Positions 1 to 11,177 of a DNA stretch of 64,000 nt are shown here, piece by piece. The translations under genes and the position numbers were made by a program. This DNA comes from Primulina eburnea (taxonomy: Eukaryota > Streptophyta > Magnoliopsida > Lamiales > Gesneriaceae). The stretch is taken from assembly GCF_022965805.1 (NCBI RefSeq), contig NC_133105.1:24438978-24502977 (forward strand), given 5' to 3'. The first letter of the stretch is position 1. Each line of letters opens with the position of its first letter. The notes beneath the pieces are model-generated. The model saw only the letters and a program-made list of their open reading frames with translations. It made no database searches and was not told the origin of the DNA.

Positions 1-1745
1 CATCAGAGCATTAAAGAAAAACGCTCCAGAAGGGCAGTCGAAAAGTCGAGACACAAAGTCCAATGAGCCGATTCAAATGCAAATGATACAATAAATGAGT
101 CTCACTGTAAGATCTAACTTCGCGCCTAGTAGGGAAGATCCCTGAAAAAACTCCTTCTCCATTCACATTGTTCAAGCTACATAATTATTTGTTTGCCATC
201 TCAGAGTCAACCTCATACGAAAGCCTAAAACAAAAATCATCCAACTCATTAAGTAATTCACACCTTATTTAACAATAAGGGTGGAATGCAACTCTCTTCT
301 ATCACGGACGAACATGTGCCTATTGAGATGTAGTGGGTGATCTTCAAATATAAACTTATCGTGATTGTCGAACGATAAGGTCTCGCCACTACAAGGTAGA
401 GTGAACGTCTCCAAATCTGACATACAGTGATGACATGCTTTTTTCCCAGCTGTGCTCCAACCTGATAACATCGCGTATGCTGGGAAATCTCTTATTGTTC
501 ACATCAATACAACTCTACAAGTGAATTTTTTTTGGGAGTGAATGTCATATGTATCAGCACCATTAGACCAAAGTGATTGAAGTTGAGCAATCAGTGGCTG
601 AAGGAAAGCATCAAGTTTCTCTTTTGGGTTACTAAGGCTAGTGCAATCAAAGTAAGGAACGTGTAATCTTCTTTCATACACATCCAAGGTATAAGGTTAT
701 ATGGTGTTGGAATCACATGCCACAATGAATATTGTTGATTACTTTGACCAAAAGGTTGGAAGCCATCAGCCGAAAGTCACAATCTCACATTTTGAATCTC
801 TGATGCAAAATATGGAAGTATGGCATCATTTGACGCTATACTAGCGAATCAGATGGTTGTGTCATTGTTTCACCATAATAATGGTGGTCTTGATGCCAAT
901 GAATATGTGAGGTTATAGCATTTAAAGTATATAACATTTGTAGGCTAGGGGTGATTGGAAGTAATACATATTCTTGGATGGAATTTGCTTCATCACATTC
1001 TTGGATCTATGTCTACTAGGTTTTTTATCGCGGATGTTCACATATCTTACACTCATTTAAAGCCTCGTCTACACCCCAATAGATTATGCAGTTATTGTTA
1101 CAGACATCAATTTTTTTGACGGGCAGCCCGAGTTCTTTAATAAGTTTTTTCGTAGTGCAAAAACTTTCGGAAACATTGTTATCTGCATGACATAACTTTG
1201 ACAATAATTGACATGTGTCATTAAAATTCCTTTTAGACATGTTATGCTCCTGCTTCATCTTTAATAACCCCGTCAAAACGGACAAAAAATTGTGACGGTT
1301 TGAATTTCTATCGCATGTTTCATTCTCTGATGATTTGAACATCTCATACAATGATTTTACGTAGGTGGTAAGACTTTGTGGAGCATCATCAACATGATTT
1401 GATTATTAAAGTTGTCATTTTATATTTTCAAAATTTTCTACAAAATTAAAATTATCTTGAAAATTATTATAGAACACAATAGGATCATCAGGTGCAATCA
1501 TTTGTTATTCCTTAACTACGTTCAGAATATGGCACGATGATGACAGATCATCAAGATTAATATTTTATATGACGGGCGAACATACTTCTTTCCATGATAA
1601 TATCAACTGTAAAAATCAGGTAGAAATCCATACCATCCTAAGTGTACTTTAACTGTATTGTCATCTAAATAAGTTTTGTTCCGATATTTTCTGCGGTTGC
1701 ATGGACAACGTACTTTGACATTTAATAAGAACTTTGGATGACTTA
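1..1745 (-). pseudogene. TNP2-like CACTA transposase (Transposase_21 family), decayed, C-terminus outside window
   Basis: Read from right to left, the pieces follow the order of plant TNP2 proteins. Near 1700 there is a Cys-Pro-Cys N-terminal segment. At 1351-1025 there is a 108-codon open stretch ending in a YWGVDEALNECKIC-type motif. Near 790-740 comes an SADGFQPFG motif, at 687-499 a FLQPLIAQLQSLW segment, and at 471-265 the signature LSGWSTAGKKACHHCM. Known TNP2 proteins share these motifs, and the transposase excises and moves CACTA elements by cut-and-paste. The frame changes between blocks and there are in-frame stops, so no functional protein can be made here. The remainder of the catalytic region would lie left of position 1. 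Confidence 0.8.
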
Positions 1746-2708
1746 GGGAACACCACAAATGCCTTTACACTAGTATTATACTACTGGGTTAAGAATTCGT
1801 GATCCAATCTAGAAAATAAGTTATCTTTAATAATAGTACTCTTACGATCGATATTAATTTATAATAAATATTGAAGTAAATAGAGCAAATTTAGATATAT
1901 ACATATATTTACATTAGTTACAAATATTAAAAACTAGGCATATTAATGCGTTAAAAAATAGAAGTATAAGTTAAATAAAAAAGTATATATAAATAGTAAT
2001 TTTAATAATAATATAATAATATTTTATTTAATAAAATTTAATATTTTATTTAATAATTAAAATTTTATTAAATTAAAAATTAGCATGATAAATATTTATG
2101 AATAAATATAAACAACATTCAAATTTAGTATATGGATTCCTTAATTTTATCAAAAAATATATAATTTTTTAATTTTTTTAAAATTGTTAAAAATAATAAA
2201 TAATAGATTGAAAAATGTATTTTTGATTTTTTATTTAATTTTGATGTTTATTTGAAATGATAATTAATATATTCAAGTTCATTAACAATGTATTTTAAAT
2301 GATAGTTAAATTAAATTTAAACAAGATAAATATTTATGAATATGAATAAATTTGAAAAACATTCAAATTATAATTATTCAAAATATTAAATTATTATCAA
2401 ATTAACATACATAAAGAAATACACTAGAATACATGTATCTATCTATATATACTAATTAAATCTAATATGCAATTAAATAGTACAATAAATTAAATATTAT
2501 AACATAAAGCATTTTCGTATAAAATATACTACTTAACAATAAAACTATTATATGTCATGCAATTTTATACTGCATATATACATCTAACATATAATTACAA
2601 AATATATTACATTCTGGCAACTCTATAAAAAAATATTAATAATTAAATTTACATAAATATATGAGAAAAGCATAGTTGAAATGTTGACTCATAAAGTTGA
2701 AGTCGTGA
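1746..2708. other. AT-rich non-coding stretch of the CACTA element
   Basis: Very AT-rich sequence with poly-A/T runs and simple TTTAAT/ATAATA motifs. No open frame of note, no RNA gene and no terminal repeat was recognised. It lies between the transposase start and the tandem repeat that carries the copia insertion, so it is probably the element's 5' non-coding region. Confidence 0.6.
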
Positions 2709-2804
2709 ATCAGATATACAAAATGAGGCAAAAGTACAAGTTATAGTAATTAAAATGGATGAAATTTGGCAACAGAAAAAGACAAGAACTCGCTCATACC
2801 AGAG

Positions 2805-3828
2805 TGTTGAGGATCGAATGTTGAGGATCGAAGTTGAGTTTAGAGGGGGGGTGAATAAACTCTACTCGTTTTTCGTGAGGATGAAGTACTAGAATCCTGT
2901 TAAGGATAGTAGTCGATCTTGTGAGAATACTTTCACCTGATTACAGTAGAATGTGCGGAAATAATATGATGAAGTAGTTGAAAAACAATAAAGCAGTAGA
3001 CAGCATTTGTTTATGGAAGTTCGAAGATAAACTCTTCTACGTCTCCCCTTCTTCTATTTCCAGAAGGTATAACTAAAAGACTTTGGATATTACAGTACAA
3101 CACTTGTACACACCCACTTCAGAAGGACTTACACCTCAGCCTACTGAAACTCTTAGTTTCTCAACTTACAAAAATGTGGAACACAAAGTTCTGAAAAGAC
3201 TCTTTTCAGATTACAGACTCTTCTGATAAAATATTGATGTAGTAAAGATTGTGAAGAGTGTAAGAATTAGTAGCACAAGATGATCTTTAACAAGATCAGA
3301 TATAAGCTATGAAGCGTGTGCTACTTTTCTTTGTGTTGAACTTGACAACGCTCAAGGATGAATGATATTTTTCTGATAAGAGAGTAGCTTTGTTCCTTGA
3401 AAAATGATATTATGCGAAGTGTCGTGTCGAACAAGGATTTGATCCAAGTATATATAATCGACTGAGTTCAACGTTCATAAACAGAGAAGTCTTCAGATAA
3501 CTGATACAATCAGCTTTATTACCGAAACAGGTTCCTGCAGAAAAGCTATAAAACAATCAGTCTTGTTTTATACTCAATTGGGTAATATGCATTAAATGAC
3601 TCCGTATAGTATTTAATGCTGCAATTAATGCTGGTACTAGGAACACTTTAACGGTAACAATTAAGGTAGCAACGTTAGAAAGTGTTCTCTACTGGTTTGT
3701 ATAGTTATCCCTCTTTCTACTGGTTTAGTTTTACTAGAGCAGCAGCTACTGATAAACTATGTAGTTGTTCTGATCTGCTGGTCTACTGGTTTTAGTTACC
3801 ATCGCCACAATAAAATTCATATCTAACA
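2805..3828 (-). repeat. 3' LTR of the minus-strand copia element
   Basis: 1024 bp. On the plus strand it opens with TGTTGAGGATCGAA twice in direct succession (2805-2818 and 2819-2832); the other LTR has only one copy. It ends ATATCTAACA. A TATA-like TATATATAAT block lies at 3448-3458. The left edge abuts the TSD CAGAG. Confidence 0.93.
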
Positions 3829-3845
3829 ATTTCTCCCTTTGTGGT
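3829..3845 (-). other. Polypurine tract of the minus-strand copia element
   Basis: In element sense an AAAGGGAGAAAT purine run directly precedes the 3' LTR. It is the expected primer site for plus-strand DNA synthesis. Confidence 0.75.
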
Positions 3846-3937
3846 GATGCCAAAACCTAAACAGTAGAAAGATATAAAATAAACAGATAATCATTTAAAT
3901 AAACAGATAATGATAATAATGTATCAAGGTAAGCAAA

Positions 3938-5550
3938 TTAATCGGTTCCAATGTCCCTGTAAATGATTTCTTCATTATGAGGTTCTTGATCTCTTCTGTT
4001 GGAAGGTTCAGCCTCATCTTCTGTTTGCCTAACTCCTTCTTGATCTCTTCTATCTTCCCCCTTTCTGGCATCAGCGGCTACCACATGGGTAAAGAGATCA
4101 TTCAATCTTCCGGAAATATTTTGAATGCCATCAGTTAGCATCTCTAGATAAGGAGTCTGAGAGGAGATGCGATTATCTAAGGCGGTAAGAGATTGATTTT
4201 GGGAATCAATCTTGGCATCCAAAAGTTCCACATAAGTAGAGAGCGATCGAAACAGATCGTCATGCTCAGTGATTCGAGAAAGTATATCAGTTTGAGCAAG
4301 TAGGAGGGCGTTGTGAGTTCTTGATACAGTTTGTCTGAAGATGGAGGCTTCAACATACATCTTGTCCGTTGTCTCCTTAGTGAGATAGATGTGTTTACCC
4401 ATGCGCTCTCGGAAGTCTTTAGCACCACTGATTTCCGCAAGGCTTTCACAAGACATACGCCTCACCAATTCAGAGATGGTGATGAGGTCGTTTTGTAGAC
4501 AGCGAATCTGTTGTTCGAGATTGAAAACATCTGATTATGGTGAAGGAGTTCGGTCAAGAATACGTTGTTTGATCTCAGAAAGACGAGAAGTCGTCGCAGT
4601 CACAACAGGTAGGGAGACAGTTAACGCAGTAGAAACAAAAGGAGCATCTAACAAAGCAGTAGAAGGAACGGGGTCTATAGTGCTTTCTGCTGGAAATGCA
4701 GAAACAGTAGACTCAACAGCAACCAGAGGCGGAGTAACATCTTCAGTAGGTATAGTCAGATCAGAAGCTAAAACTTCTTCCAAAGGTACAATTGCAGCCT
4801 GTGTAACTGAAGGTGCTTCAACCAAAGGTGCAGAGGGAGGTTCCAGAAGAACAATCATATCTGCTTGATGTTCAGCAGAAAACAATTCTAAGTTCGGCAG
4901 TAGGGAAATAGTGTCTGGTTCTGCGACTTGTTGTCCTGGGGTAGGAGATCCAGAAGCTGGTAAGTCCAAGGTGGCAGAGACAGCAGGGACAATAGATTCA
5001 ATCACTTCCTCAACTGAAGCCAGTTCATGCACAGATAGAAGCGATGAGGACTGAATGGGCCGAGTCGGAGATGTAGGAGTACTAAGAACAGCAGCCTTTG
5101 GGGAGGCAGTAGTCCTTTCCTCAACTGTCTGATTTTGTTGAAAGCTCGGGATAAGGCCCATATGATAGACTGTAGGCTCTCCAAAGCCTTGTTCTTGAGC
5201 AAGAAGTTGCTCATTCATCTGATATACTTTAAAGTTCTTGAAAGCAGCAAAGGCTAAGAATATTCTGATTGCTTCGAGCCTTGCTACTGGTGCGTAAGTC
5301 TCATCAAAGTCTATGCCTTCTTCTTGTCTGAAGCCTTGAGCTACCAATCTAGCTTTATTTCTCACCACTGTGCCTTCTTCATTGAGTTTGTTTCTAAATA
5401 CCCATCGAGTTCCAATGACAACTTGATGAGATGGTCTAGGTACTAGAAACCAAACATCATTACGTTTGAATTGATTCAGTTCTTCTTGCATGGCTTCAAT
5501 CCAACTAGGATCCAGAAGAGCTTCTTCAATCTTCTTTGGTTCATCCTGAG
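3938..5550 (-). pseudogene. Truncated copia reverse transcriptase fused in frame to the extra-ORF tail
   Basis: The first ~92 codons from 5491 (MQEELNQF ... [10 protein letters not shown] ... [16 protein letters not shown] ... KVYQM) are the start of a copia reverse transcriptase. At about 5215 the sequence jumps without loss of frame to a Pro/Thr/Glu-rich tail unlike any RT. The YVDD catalytic box and RNase H are missing. A stop at 4535-4537 ends the first segment. The same frame then continues (NLEQQIRCLQNDL ... HNALLLAQTDILSRI) to 3938 as a probable coiled coil, matching the layout of the extra ORF end in the element at 38455. Best read as an internal deletion of about 3.4 kb that joined RT to the extra ORF. 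A frameshift near 5555 separates it from the integrase. Confidence 0.8.
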
Positions 5551-7218
5551 ATATAAAGCAGCATGCATATATTCATTAAGCATTTGTCTTCTAGTTCTCA
5601 ACGGCGCTGCTGGATTACCAATAACCAATGATGGAGGATGAGATTTTCTCCAGATAAATGGATTTGAATGAACATCTTCTTGATTTGGTATGTTAAGATT
5701 GTCTTCCACAGAATCAGTAGTAGGTTCTTGAACATCTTCTGCTGGTATTGGTTGATCCAACGTCTGAACTTCTGGTTCCACTATTGGAATATCTGGTTCT
5801 GGATTTTGAAGATCATTGGCATTAGCTTCTACTTCATCTTCACTGTCAATTTCCAAGTGAATCATGTCTAACCTGTTACTTAAATCAGACGTGTTAGAAA
5901 TTTCAGCACTGCTGTCTTCATCGAAGACAACATGAATTGATTCTTCAACAGTAAGAGTTCTATTGTTGAAGATTCTAAAGGCTCTGCTTACAGCAGAGTA
6001 GCCAAGAAATATTCCAGCATCTGATTTAGAATCAAATGCAGTCAAATGATTTTTCCCATTATTCAGTACAAAACATTTGCAACCAAACACATGAAAATAA
6101 GATACATTGGGCTTCTTCCCTTTCCATATTTCATACGGAGTCTGGTTGTGTCTTTTGTTGACCATTGATCTGTTTTGCGTGTAACAAGCAGTATTGATTG
6201 CTTCAGCCCAGAAGCGCTGAGAAATATCTGCATCTGCTAGCATTGTTCTAGCTGCTTCTTTTAGAGTTCTATTTCTCCTCTCAGCTACTCCGTTTTGTTG
6301 AGGAGTTCTGGCAGCTGAAAATTCATGATGAATTCCCTGCTACATTCAAATATAACTCAAGATACTTGTTAGTGAATTCAGTGCCCCTGTCACTTCTGAT
6401 CTTAATAATGGTAGTAGATTTTTCATTTTGAATCTTTTCAGAAGCTTGATCAAAAGACAGCCGGTTTGATCTTTTCCTGCGAGAAATATTACCCAAGTGA
6501 ATCTGGAAAAATCATCAATTACAACAAGAGTATATTTCATTCCCCCTAAGCTCATGATGGGGATAGGACCAAATAAATCCCTATGCAGTAGTTCCAGACA
6601 TCTTGAAGTTTATTTGCTATCTTTAGTCTTGAAGCTGGATCTTATCTGTTTCCCAAGCTGACAAGCAGAACAAACGTGATTTTTAACAAAATTAAAGTCA
6701 GGTAATCCATCGACTATATTATGCTTCTTAAGATAATTGATTGACTTGAAATTCAGATGATTCAGTTTCTTGTGCCATAGCCAGTGTTTATTGCTAAGAG
6801 AAGCAACTAAGCATGTAGGAGTGTTGACATGATTTGAGTTCCAAGAGACTCTGTAAGTATTGCCTTCTCTCTTTCCTGTTAACACAGTAGTTCCAGCAGA
6901 ATCTCTAACTATGCAAGAATGCTTTTGAAAAGCCACAGAATACCCATTATCGCATAGTTGGCTAATACTGATAAGATTGTAATAAAGATTGTCAACTAAC
7001 AACACATCATTAATAATTATATTACCATGGATAATCTTACCCTTACCCATGATTTTACCTTTTGAGTTATCTCCAAAAGTAATCTTTGGTCCAGTACAGC
7101 TCACTATTTCGGATAGTAAGTTTCTTTGTCCAGTCATATGTCTGGAACAACCACTGTCCAGATACCATGTAGAGTTACTGACTTCTGTTTCCTTCTTCTG
7201 TTCCTGCAAACACAAATT
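5476..7218 (-). pseudogene. pol: protease and integrase of the minus-strand copia element, frameshifted
   Basis: The aspartic protease signature WYLDSGCSRHMTG lies near 7150. A GAG-pre-integrase His/Cys block (WHKKLNH ... CSACQLGK) follows near 6790-6660. The rve core starts near 6555 (SLGGMKYTLVVIDDFSRFTW), and the C-terminal part reads FWAEAINTACYTQNR and FLGYSAVSRAFRIF (6243 onward). Stops or frameshifts separate 7215-6610, 6555-6346 and 6243-5476. The protease would cleave the polyprotein and the integrase would insert the cDNA. Neither can be expressed as one protein from this copy. Confidence 0.9.
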
Positions 7219-7238
7219 TTAGTAACTGGTACCCAAAT

Positions 7239-9260
7239 CTATTTGGGTCCAAGCCTTATCAGTCCTTTGGGAACCCACATTTGTACAATTCTTGGTAAAT
7301 TTGTACTTCGGGTGTCCAAAGATGTGTATGCAACAGAGGGTCTGTTATTTCTAACAGCATGCATACCAAAATGTTGTTCTTCCCTTCTGTTTCTGTTTTC
7401 CAGTCTGTATCTCTTCTGAACAGGTTTAGAGTTGTAGTGCTGGTAGTTCTTAACCTTCATGGGATGTTGTCTTCCAGAGTTGAATTCTTTTCTGAATCTA
7501 GAACTCTGGTCAACTTTTTCCTTAGGTTTAACGTAACCCAGACCATAGTGCATTCTTCTGTTCGTCAGATTTACATTCCTTTCCACTGAAGCAGTAGGTA
7601 CTTCTGGTTCTTGTACCACACTGGATTTCACAAAGTGAATGTATTTCGCTTTGCACATATCCAGTGTTGGCTTAGTATTTGTTTCAGAAGTGCTTTCATT
7701 ATTACAAAAACCGAGACCACTTCTATCTCCTGACTCTTTTTGTAACTCTTGCATCTTTTCTAATGAAACAGAAGACTTGTTCCAAGCATTTACCAGTAGC
7801 GACAACTTCTGGTTTTCAGAAAGCACCTTCTGGTAATCTGCTTTGGCTCTTTCATTCTCAGTTATTAATTTACTCATCTTAACTTATAAATCATTGCAGC
7901 TGTCTACTTGCAAGCAAGTTAACTTACTGTTCTGACTCTTTAAGTTCTGATTTTCAATTTTAACTTCTTCAAACGATTGAGAAAGTCTAGAATACTCTTT
8001 TACCATTTCATGCAGTGCATCAATCAAGTCATTTCGTGTAAATTCACTAGAGTCAAAATCAAATACCTCTTCAGATGTCGAGGTTGAGTCATTGTCTGCC
8101 ATTAGACATTTGACTTCTTCTGCATCACTGTCACTGGAATGACTTTCTGAGTCAGATGACTCAGAACTAGAGTCCGCCCATTTAGATTTGCTTTCTTCGG
8201 CAATCATCGCTTTTCGATCTCTTCTGGACTTTTTGTCATTTCTCTTGTAATCCTTTCTCTTTTGATCATCCTTCTTTGGTTTGGGACAATCAGCAATGAA
8301 GTGACCTATCTTTCCACAGTTGAAGCATCCCATATCACCGGATGGTGAATCTTTCTTGAAGTTGCGATTGGGACCCTGATAGGTTCGATGGTTCTTCTTC
8401 ATGAACCTGGAGAATTTCTTTACAAATAAGGACATAGCATCACTACTGATTTGTTCAGCAGTCTTCTCCATAGCATTATCAATGATCACAGCCGGTAAAG
8501 CCTGAGGTACAACTGCAGCAGCAGTAGAAGAGGTAGAGGCAGTAGTAGTAAAAGCAGTAGCAGTAGCAGCAAGGGCCTTGGTGGGTAAGTTTGAAGGCTC
8601 TTCTCCACTTCTTACTTCCAATTCGAATTCATAGGCCTTTAGATCTGCAAATAAGTCGTGCAGTTCCAATTTGTTTAGATCTTTGGATACTCTCATAGCC
8701 ATTGTTTTAACATCCCATTCTCTGGGTAAGGCTCTCATCACCTTGAGGGCTATTTCTCTGTTGCTATGCTCTTTACCCAGAGCAGCTAGCTCATTGACCA
8801 AGCTACTGAATCTTTCATCAAACTCATTTAGAGTTTCACCAGATCTCATTTTCAGATTTTCAAACTTCTGCATTGCTACAGACAGTTTATTTTCTTTTGT
8901 TTGCTCATTTCCTTCACATATCTGGATGAGCTTTTCCCAAATATCCTTTGCAGTAGAACACATTTTTATCTTGCTGAAGGTGTTCTTGTCAAGAGTTTTA
9001 TACAATATATCCTTCGCCACATTATCAAGATTGGCTTTTTTCTTATCTTCACTGGTCCATTCACTTCTTGATTTTTCGACCATCTGTGGTGCACCGTCAG
9101 TAACAGCAACAGCTGTGTTAGGCTTTAAGATTTTCAGTGGACCATCTGTGATGACGTACCACATGTCATCATCTTGTGCTGCAAGATGAGCTTGCATTCT
9201 TATCTTCCAGTCGTCAAAATCTTCCTTAGAGAACATAGGAATCTTGCTGAAGTGTGCCAT
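7239..9260 (-). pseudogene. gag: gag of the minus-strand copia element, one in-frame stop
   Basis: The ATG at 9260 opens a UBN2/Gag-type domain (FSKEDFDDWKIRMQAHLAA near the start). About residue 325 there is a CCHC zinc knuckle (CFNCGKIGHFIADC), followed by a Ser/Asp-rich acidic stretch. A single TAA at 7884-7886 ends a 458-residue product. The same frame then continues through the conserved KYIHFVK and WVPKGLIRLGPK segments to 7239. Gag forms the virus-like particle and the knuckle binds the element RNA. The upstream in-frame codons at 9305-9261 overlap the PBS, so the ATG at 9260 was preferred. Apart from the stop, the reading frame looks well preserved. Confidence 0.88.
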
Positions 9261-9292
9261 TTGTTGTAGTTTTTCACAAACAAGAATAACCT

Positions 9293-9304
9293 GCTCTGAT
9301 ACCA
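9293..9304 (-). other. Primer binding site for initiator tRNA-Met
   Basis: The plus strand reads GCTCTGATACCA, element sense TGGTATCAGAGC. This is the standard Ty1/copia PBS, complementary to the 3' end of initiator tRNA-Met, and it lies 2 bp inside the 5' LTR. Confidence 0.95.
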
Positions 9305-9306
9305 AT

Positions 9307-10317
9307 TGTTGAGGATCGAAGTTGAGTTTAGAGGGGGGGTGAATAAACTCTACTCGTTTTTCGTGAGGATGAAGTACTAGAATCCTGTTAAGGATAGTAG
9401 TCGATCTTGTGAGAATACTTTCACCTGATTACAGTAGAATGTGCGGAAATAATCTGATGAAGTAGTTGAAAAACAATAAAGCAGTAGACAGCAGTTGTTT
9501 ATGGAAGTTCGAAGATAAACTCTTCTACGTCTCCCCTTCTTCTGTTTCCAGAAGGATATAACTAAAAGACTTTGGATATTACAGTACAACACTTGTACAC
9601 ACCCACTTCAGAAGGACTTACACCTCAGCCTACTGAAACTCTTAGTTTCTCAACTTACAAAAATGTGGAACACAAAGTTCTGAAAAGACTCTTTTCAGAT
9701 TACAGACTCTTCTGATAAAATATTGATGTAGTAAAGATTGTGAAGAGTGTAAGAATTAGTAGCACAAGATGATCTTTAACAAGATCAGATATAAGCTATG
9801 AAGCGTGTGCTACTTTTCTTTGTGTTGAACTTGACAACGCTCAAGGATGAATGATATTTTTCTGATAAGAGAGTAGCTTTGTTCCTTGAAAAATGATATT
9901 ATGCGAAGTGTCGTGTCGAACAAGGATTTGATCCAAGTATATATAATCGACTGAGTTCAACGTTCATAAACAGAGAAGTCTTCAGATAACTGATACAATC
10001 AGCTTTATTACCGAAACAGGTTCCTGCAGAAAAGCTATAAAACAATCAGTCTTGTTTTATACTCAATTGGGTAATATGCATTAAATGACTCCGTATAGTA
10101 TTTAATGCTGCAATTAATGCTGGTACTAGTAACACTTTAACGGTAACAATTAAGGTAGCAACGTTAGAAAGTGTTCTCTACTGGTTTGTATAGTTATCCC
10201 TCTTTCTACTGGTTTAGTTTTACTAGAGCAGCAGCTACTGATAAACTATCTAGTTGTTCTGATCTGCTGGTCTACTGGTTTTAGTTATCATCGCCACAAT
10301 AAAATTCATATCTAACA
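9307..10317 (-). repeat. 5' LTR of the minus-strand copia element
   Basis: 1011 bp, nearly identical to 2805-3828 apart from the 14-bp terminal duplication there. The PBS lies immediately to its left and the TSD CAGAG to its right. Confidence 0.93.
9938..9949 (-). promoter_or_regulatory. Probable LTR TATA box (5' LTR)
   Basis: The plus strand reads GTATATATAATC, a TATATATAC-type box in element sense, placed roughly in the middle of the LTR. This is where a U3/R boundary promoter would be expected. The same block is conserved in the 3' LTR. Confidence 0.45.
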
Positions 10318-10730
10318 CAGAGAGAAAAGAAGAAAAACACTGAAAAAAGAAGGGGGAGCAAGATATATACCAATCAGATATACAAAATGAGGCAAAAGTA
10401 GAAGTTATGGTAATTAAAATGGATGAAATTTGGCAACAGAAAAAGACAAGAACTCGCTCATACCAGAGAGAAAAGAAGAAAAACGCTGAAAAAATAAGGG
10501 GGAGCAAGATATATACCAACATATGTTTATATATTCCGTCGTTATGTTATTGACAGAATAAACAAATCATCGTTAATTGTAACGACAAATTAACTTAAGT
10601 CATTGCTAAAATAGCGATGATTTAGGTCAATCCGTCACTATTTTTACTTGATTTTTAAAACCGTGATAATTTGAACATGGTTTTACAAGAACCATGGGAA
10701 AAATCAATGAAAATCATCGCTAAATAAACG

Positions 10731-10743
10731 TTCTTTTGTAGTG
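10731..10743 (-). repeat. CACTA terminal inverted repeat (5' end of the element)
   Basis: TTCTTTTGTAGTG on the plus strand, CACTACAAAAGAA in element sense. The partner end is outside the window. The following AAA may be part of the 3-bp target duplication, which cannot be verified here. Confidence 0.75.
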
Positions 10744-11177
10744 AAAGTTAACCATAACTTTTGAGGATGTTGTCGTGCCAACGAGTCTGGGCGTGAATGG
10801 GAGGTTTGGTGCGGTTACTGACAAAAAAATATTCGTAACTTGTATACAGTGTGGATTATGATTATTATTATTAATCATAATTTTAAGAAAATTTAGAACA
10901 AAATGGTGCAGTACAATTTGTTTAGGGTTGTTAATGAAAAATTGAAACATGTTACATGTACAATGAAAGTTATACACACTGTTACAAGTTACGTTTGAAA
11001 TTATAAAACCATACCGATGAAAAGATTTTTTCATTGGTTCATATGAGATATTTTTGTAATTTCAAAGATAATGTGTGTCAGATTCCTTAATTTTTGCGAT
11101 GACAAACAATAATTTATTATATTTAATCAAGTTACCGTCTGTTCTTTATTATAGAAACTCAACCACTTCAGTAGAAT
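10744..11177. other. AT-rich intergenic sequence, nothing recognised
   Basis: No domain-bearing open frame, LTR edge or RNA gene was seen between the CACTA terminus and the LTR starting at 11178. Confidence 0.5.

Larger units (their letters stand above)
2805..10317 (-). mobile_element. SIRE-like Ty1/copia retrotransposon, minus strand, internally deleted, TSD CAGAG
   Basis: Both LTRs are present and nearly identical. They start TGTTGAGG and end TAACA on the plus strand. The element is flanked by the 5-bp duplication CAGAG (2800-2804 and 10318-10322). In element sense the order is 5' LTR, initiator-Met PBS, gag, protease, integrase, truncated reverse transcriptase fused to an extra ORF, polypurine tract, 3' LTR. 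Length is 7.5 kb against 10.9 kb for the related plus-strand element at 38455, because RT/RNase H and the start of the extra ORF are deleted. By eye the LTRs differ by about six substitutions, a 1-bp indel and a 14-bp duplication, which suggests a recent insertion. It cannot be autonomous. Confidence 0.93.
2709..10519. repeat. 147-bp tandem duplication in the CACTA 5' region, first copy split by the copia element
   Basis: Copy 1 consists of 2709-2804 plus 10323-10373 (147 bp once the copia insertion and one TSD are removed). Copy 2 is 10374-10519 (146 bp). They differ at a few positions, such as AAAAGTACAAG versus AAAAGTAGAAG. Both copies contain an AGAGAGAAAAGAAG purine run and end in GAGCAAGATATATACCAA. 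The copia element landed in the CAGAG of copy 1. The order of events is therefore tandem duplication first and retrotransposition later. Confidence 0.85.
1..10743 (-). mobile_element. CACTA (En/Spm-type) DNA transposon, 5' part, interrupted by a copia insertion
   Basis: On the minus strand the left part carries a decayed TNP2-like transposase. The right edge ends in TTCTTTTGTAGTG (element sense CACTACAAAAGAA), the classic CACTA-type terminus. Next to it are short direct and inverted subterminal repeats of the AATCATCG(C/T)TAA type, near 10565, 10611 (inverted) and 10722. The transposase reads away from this terminus, as expected for the 5' end. The other end lies left of the window. A SIRE-like copia element occupies 2805-10317. 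What is seen: the terminus, subterminal repeats and TNP2 remnants. That they belong to one element is inferred from order and orientation. Confidence 0.7.

Noticed and set aside
4389..4868. 159-codon plus-strand frame
   Set aside because: It is the reverse of the Pro/Thr-rich extra-ORF tail; low-complexity coding often leaves the opposite strand open.
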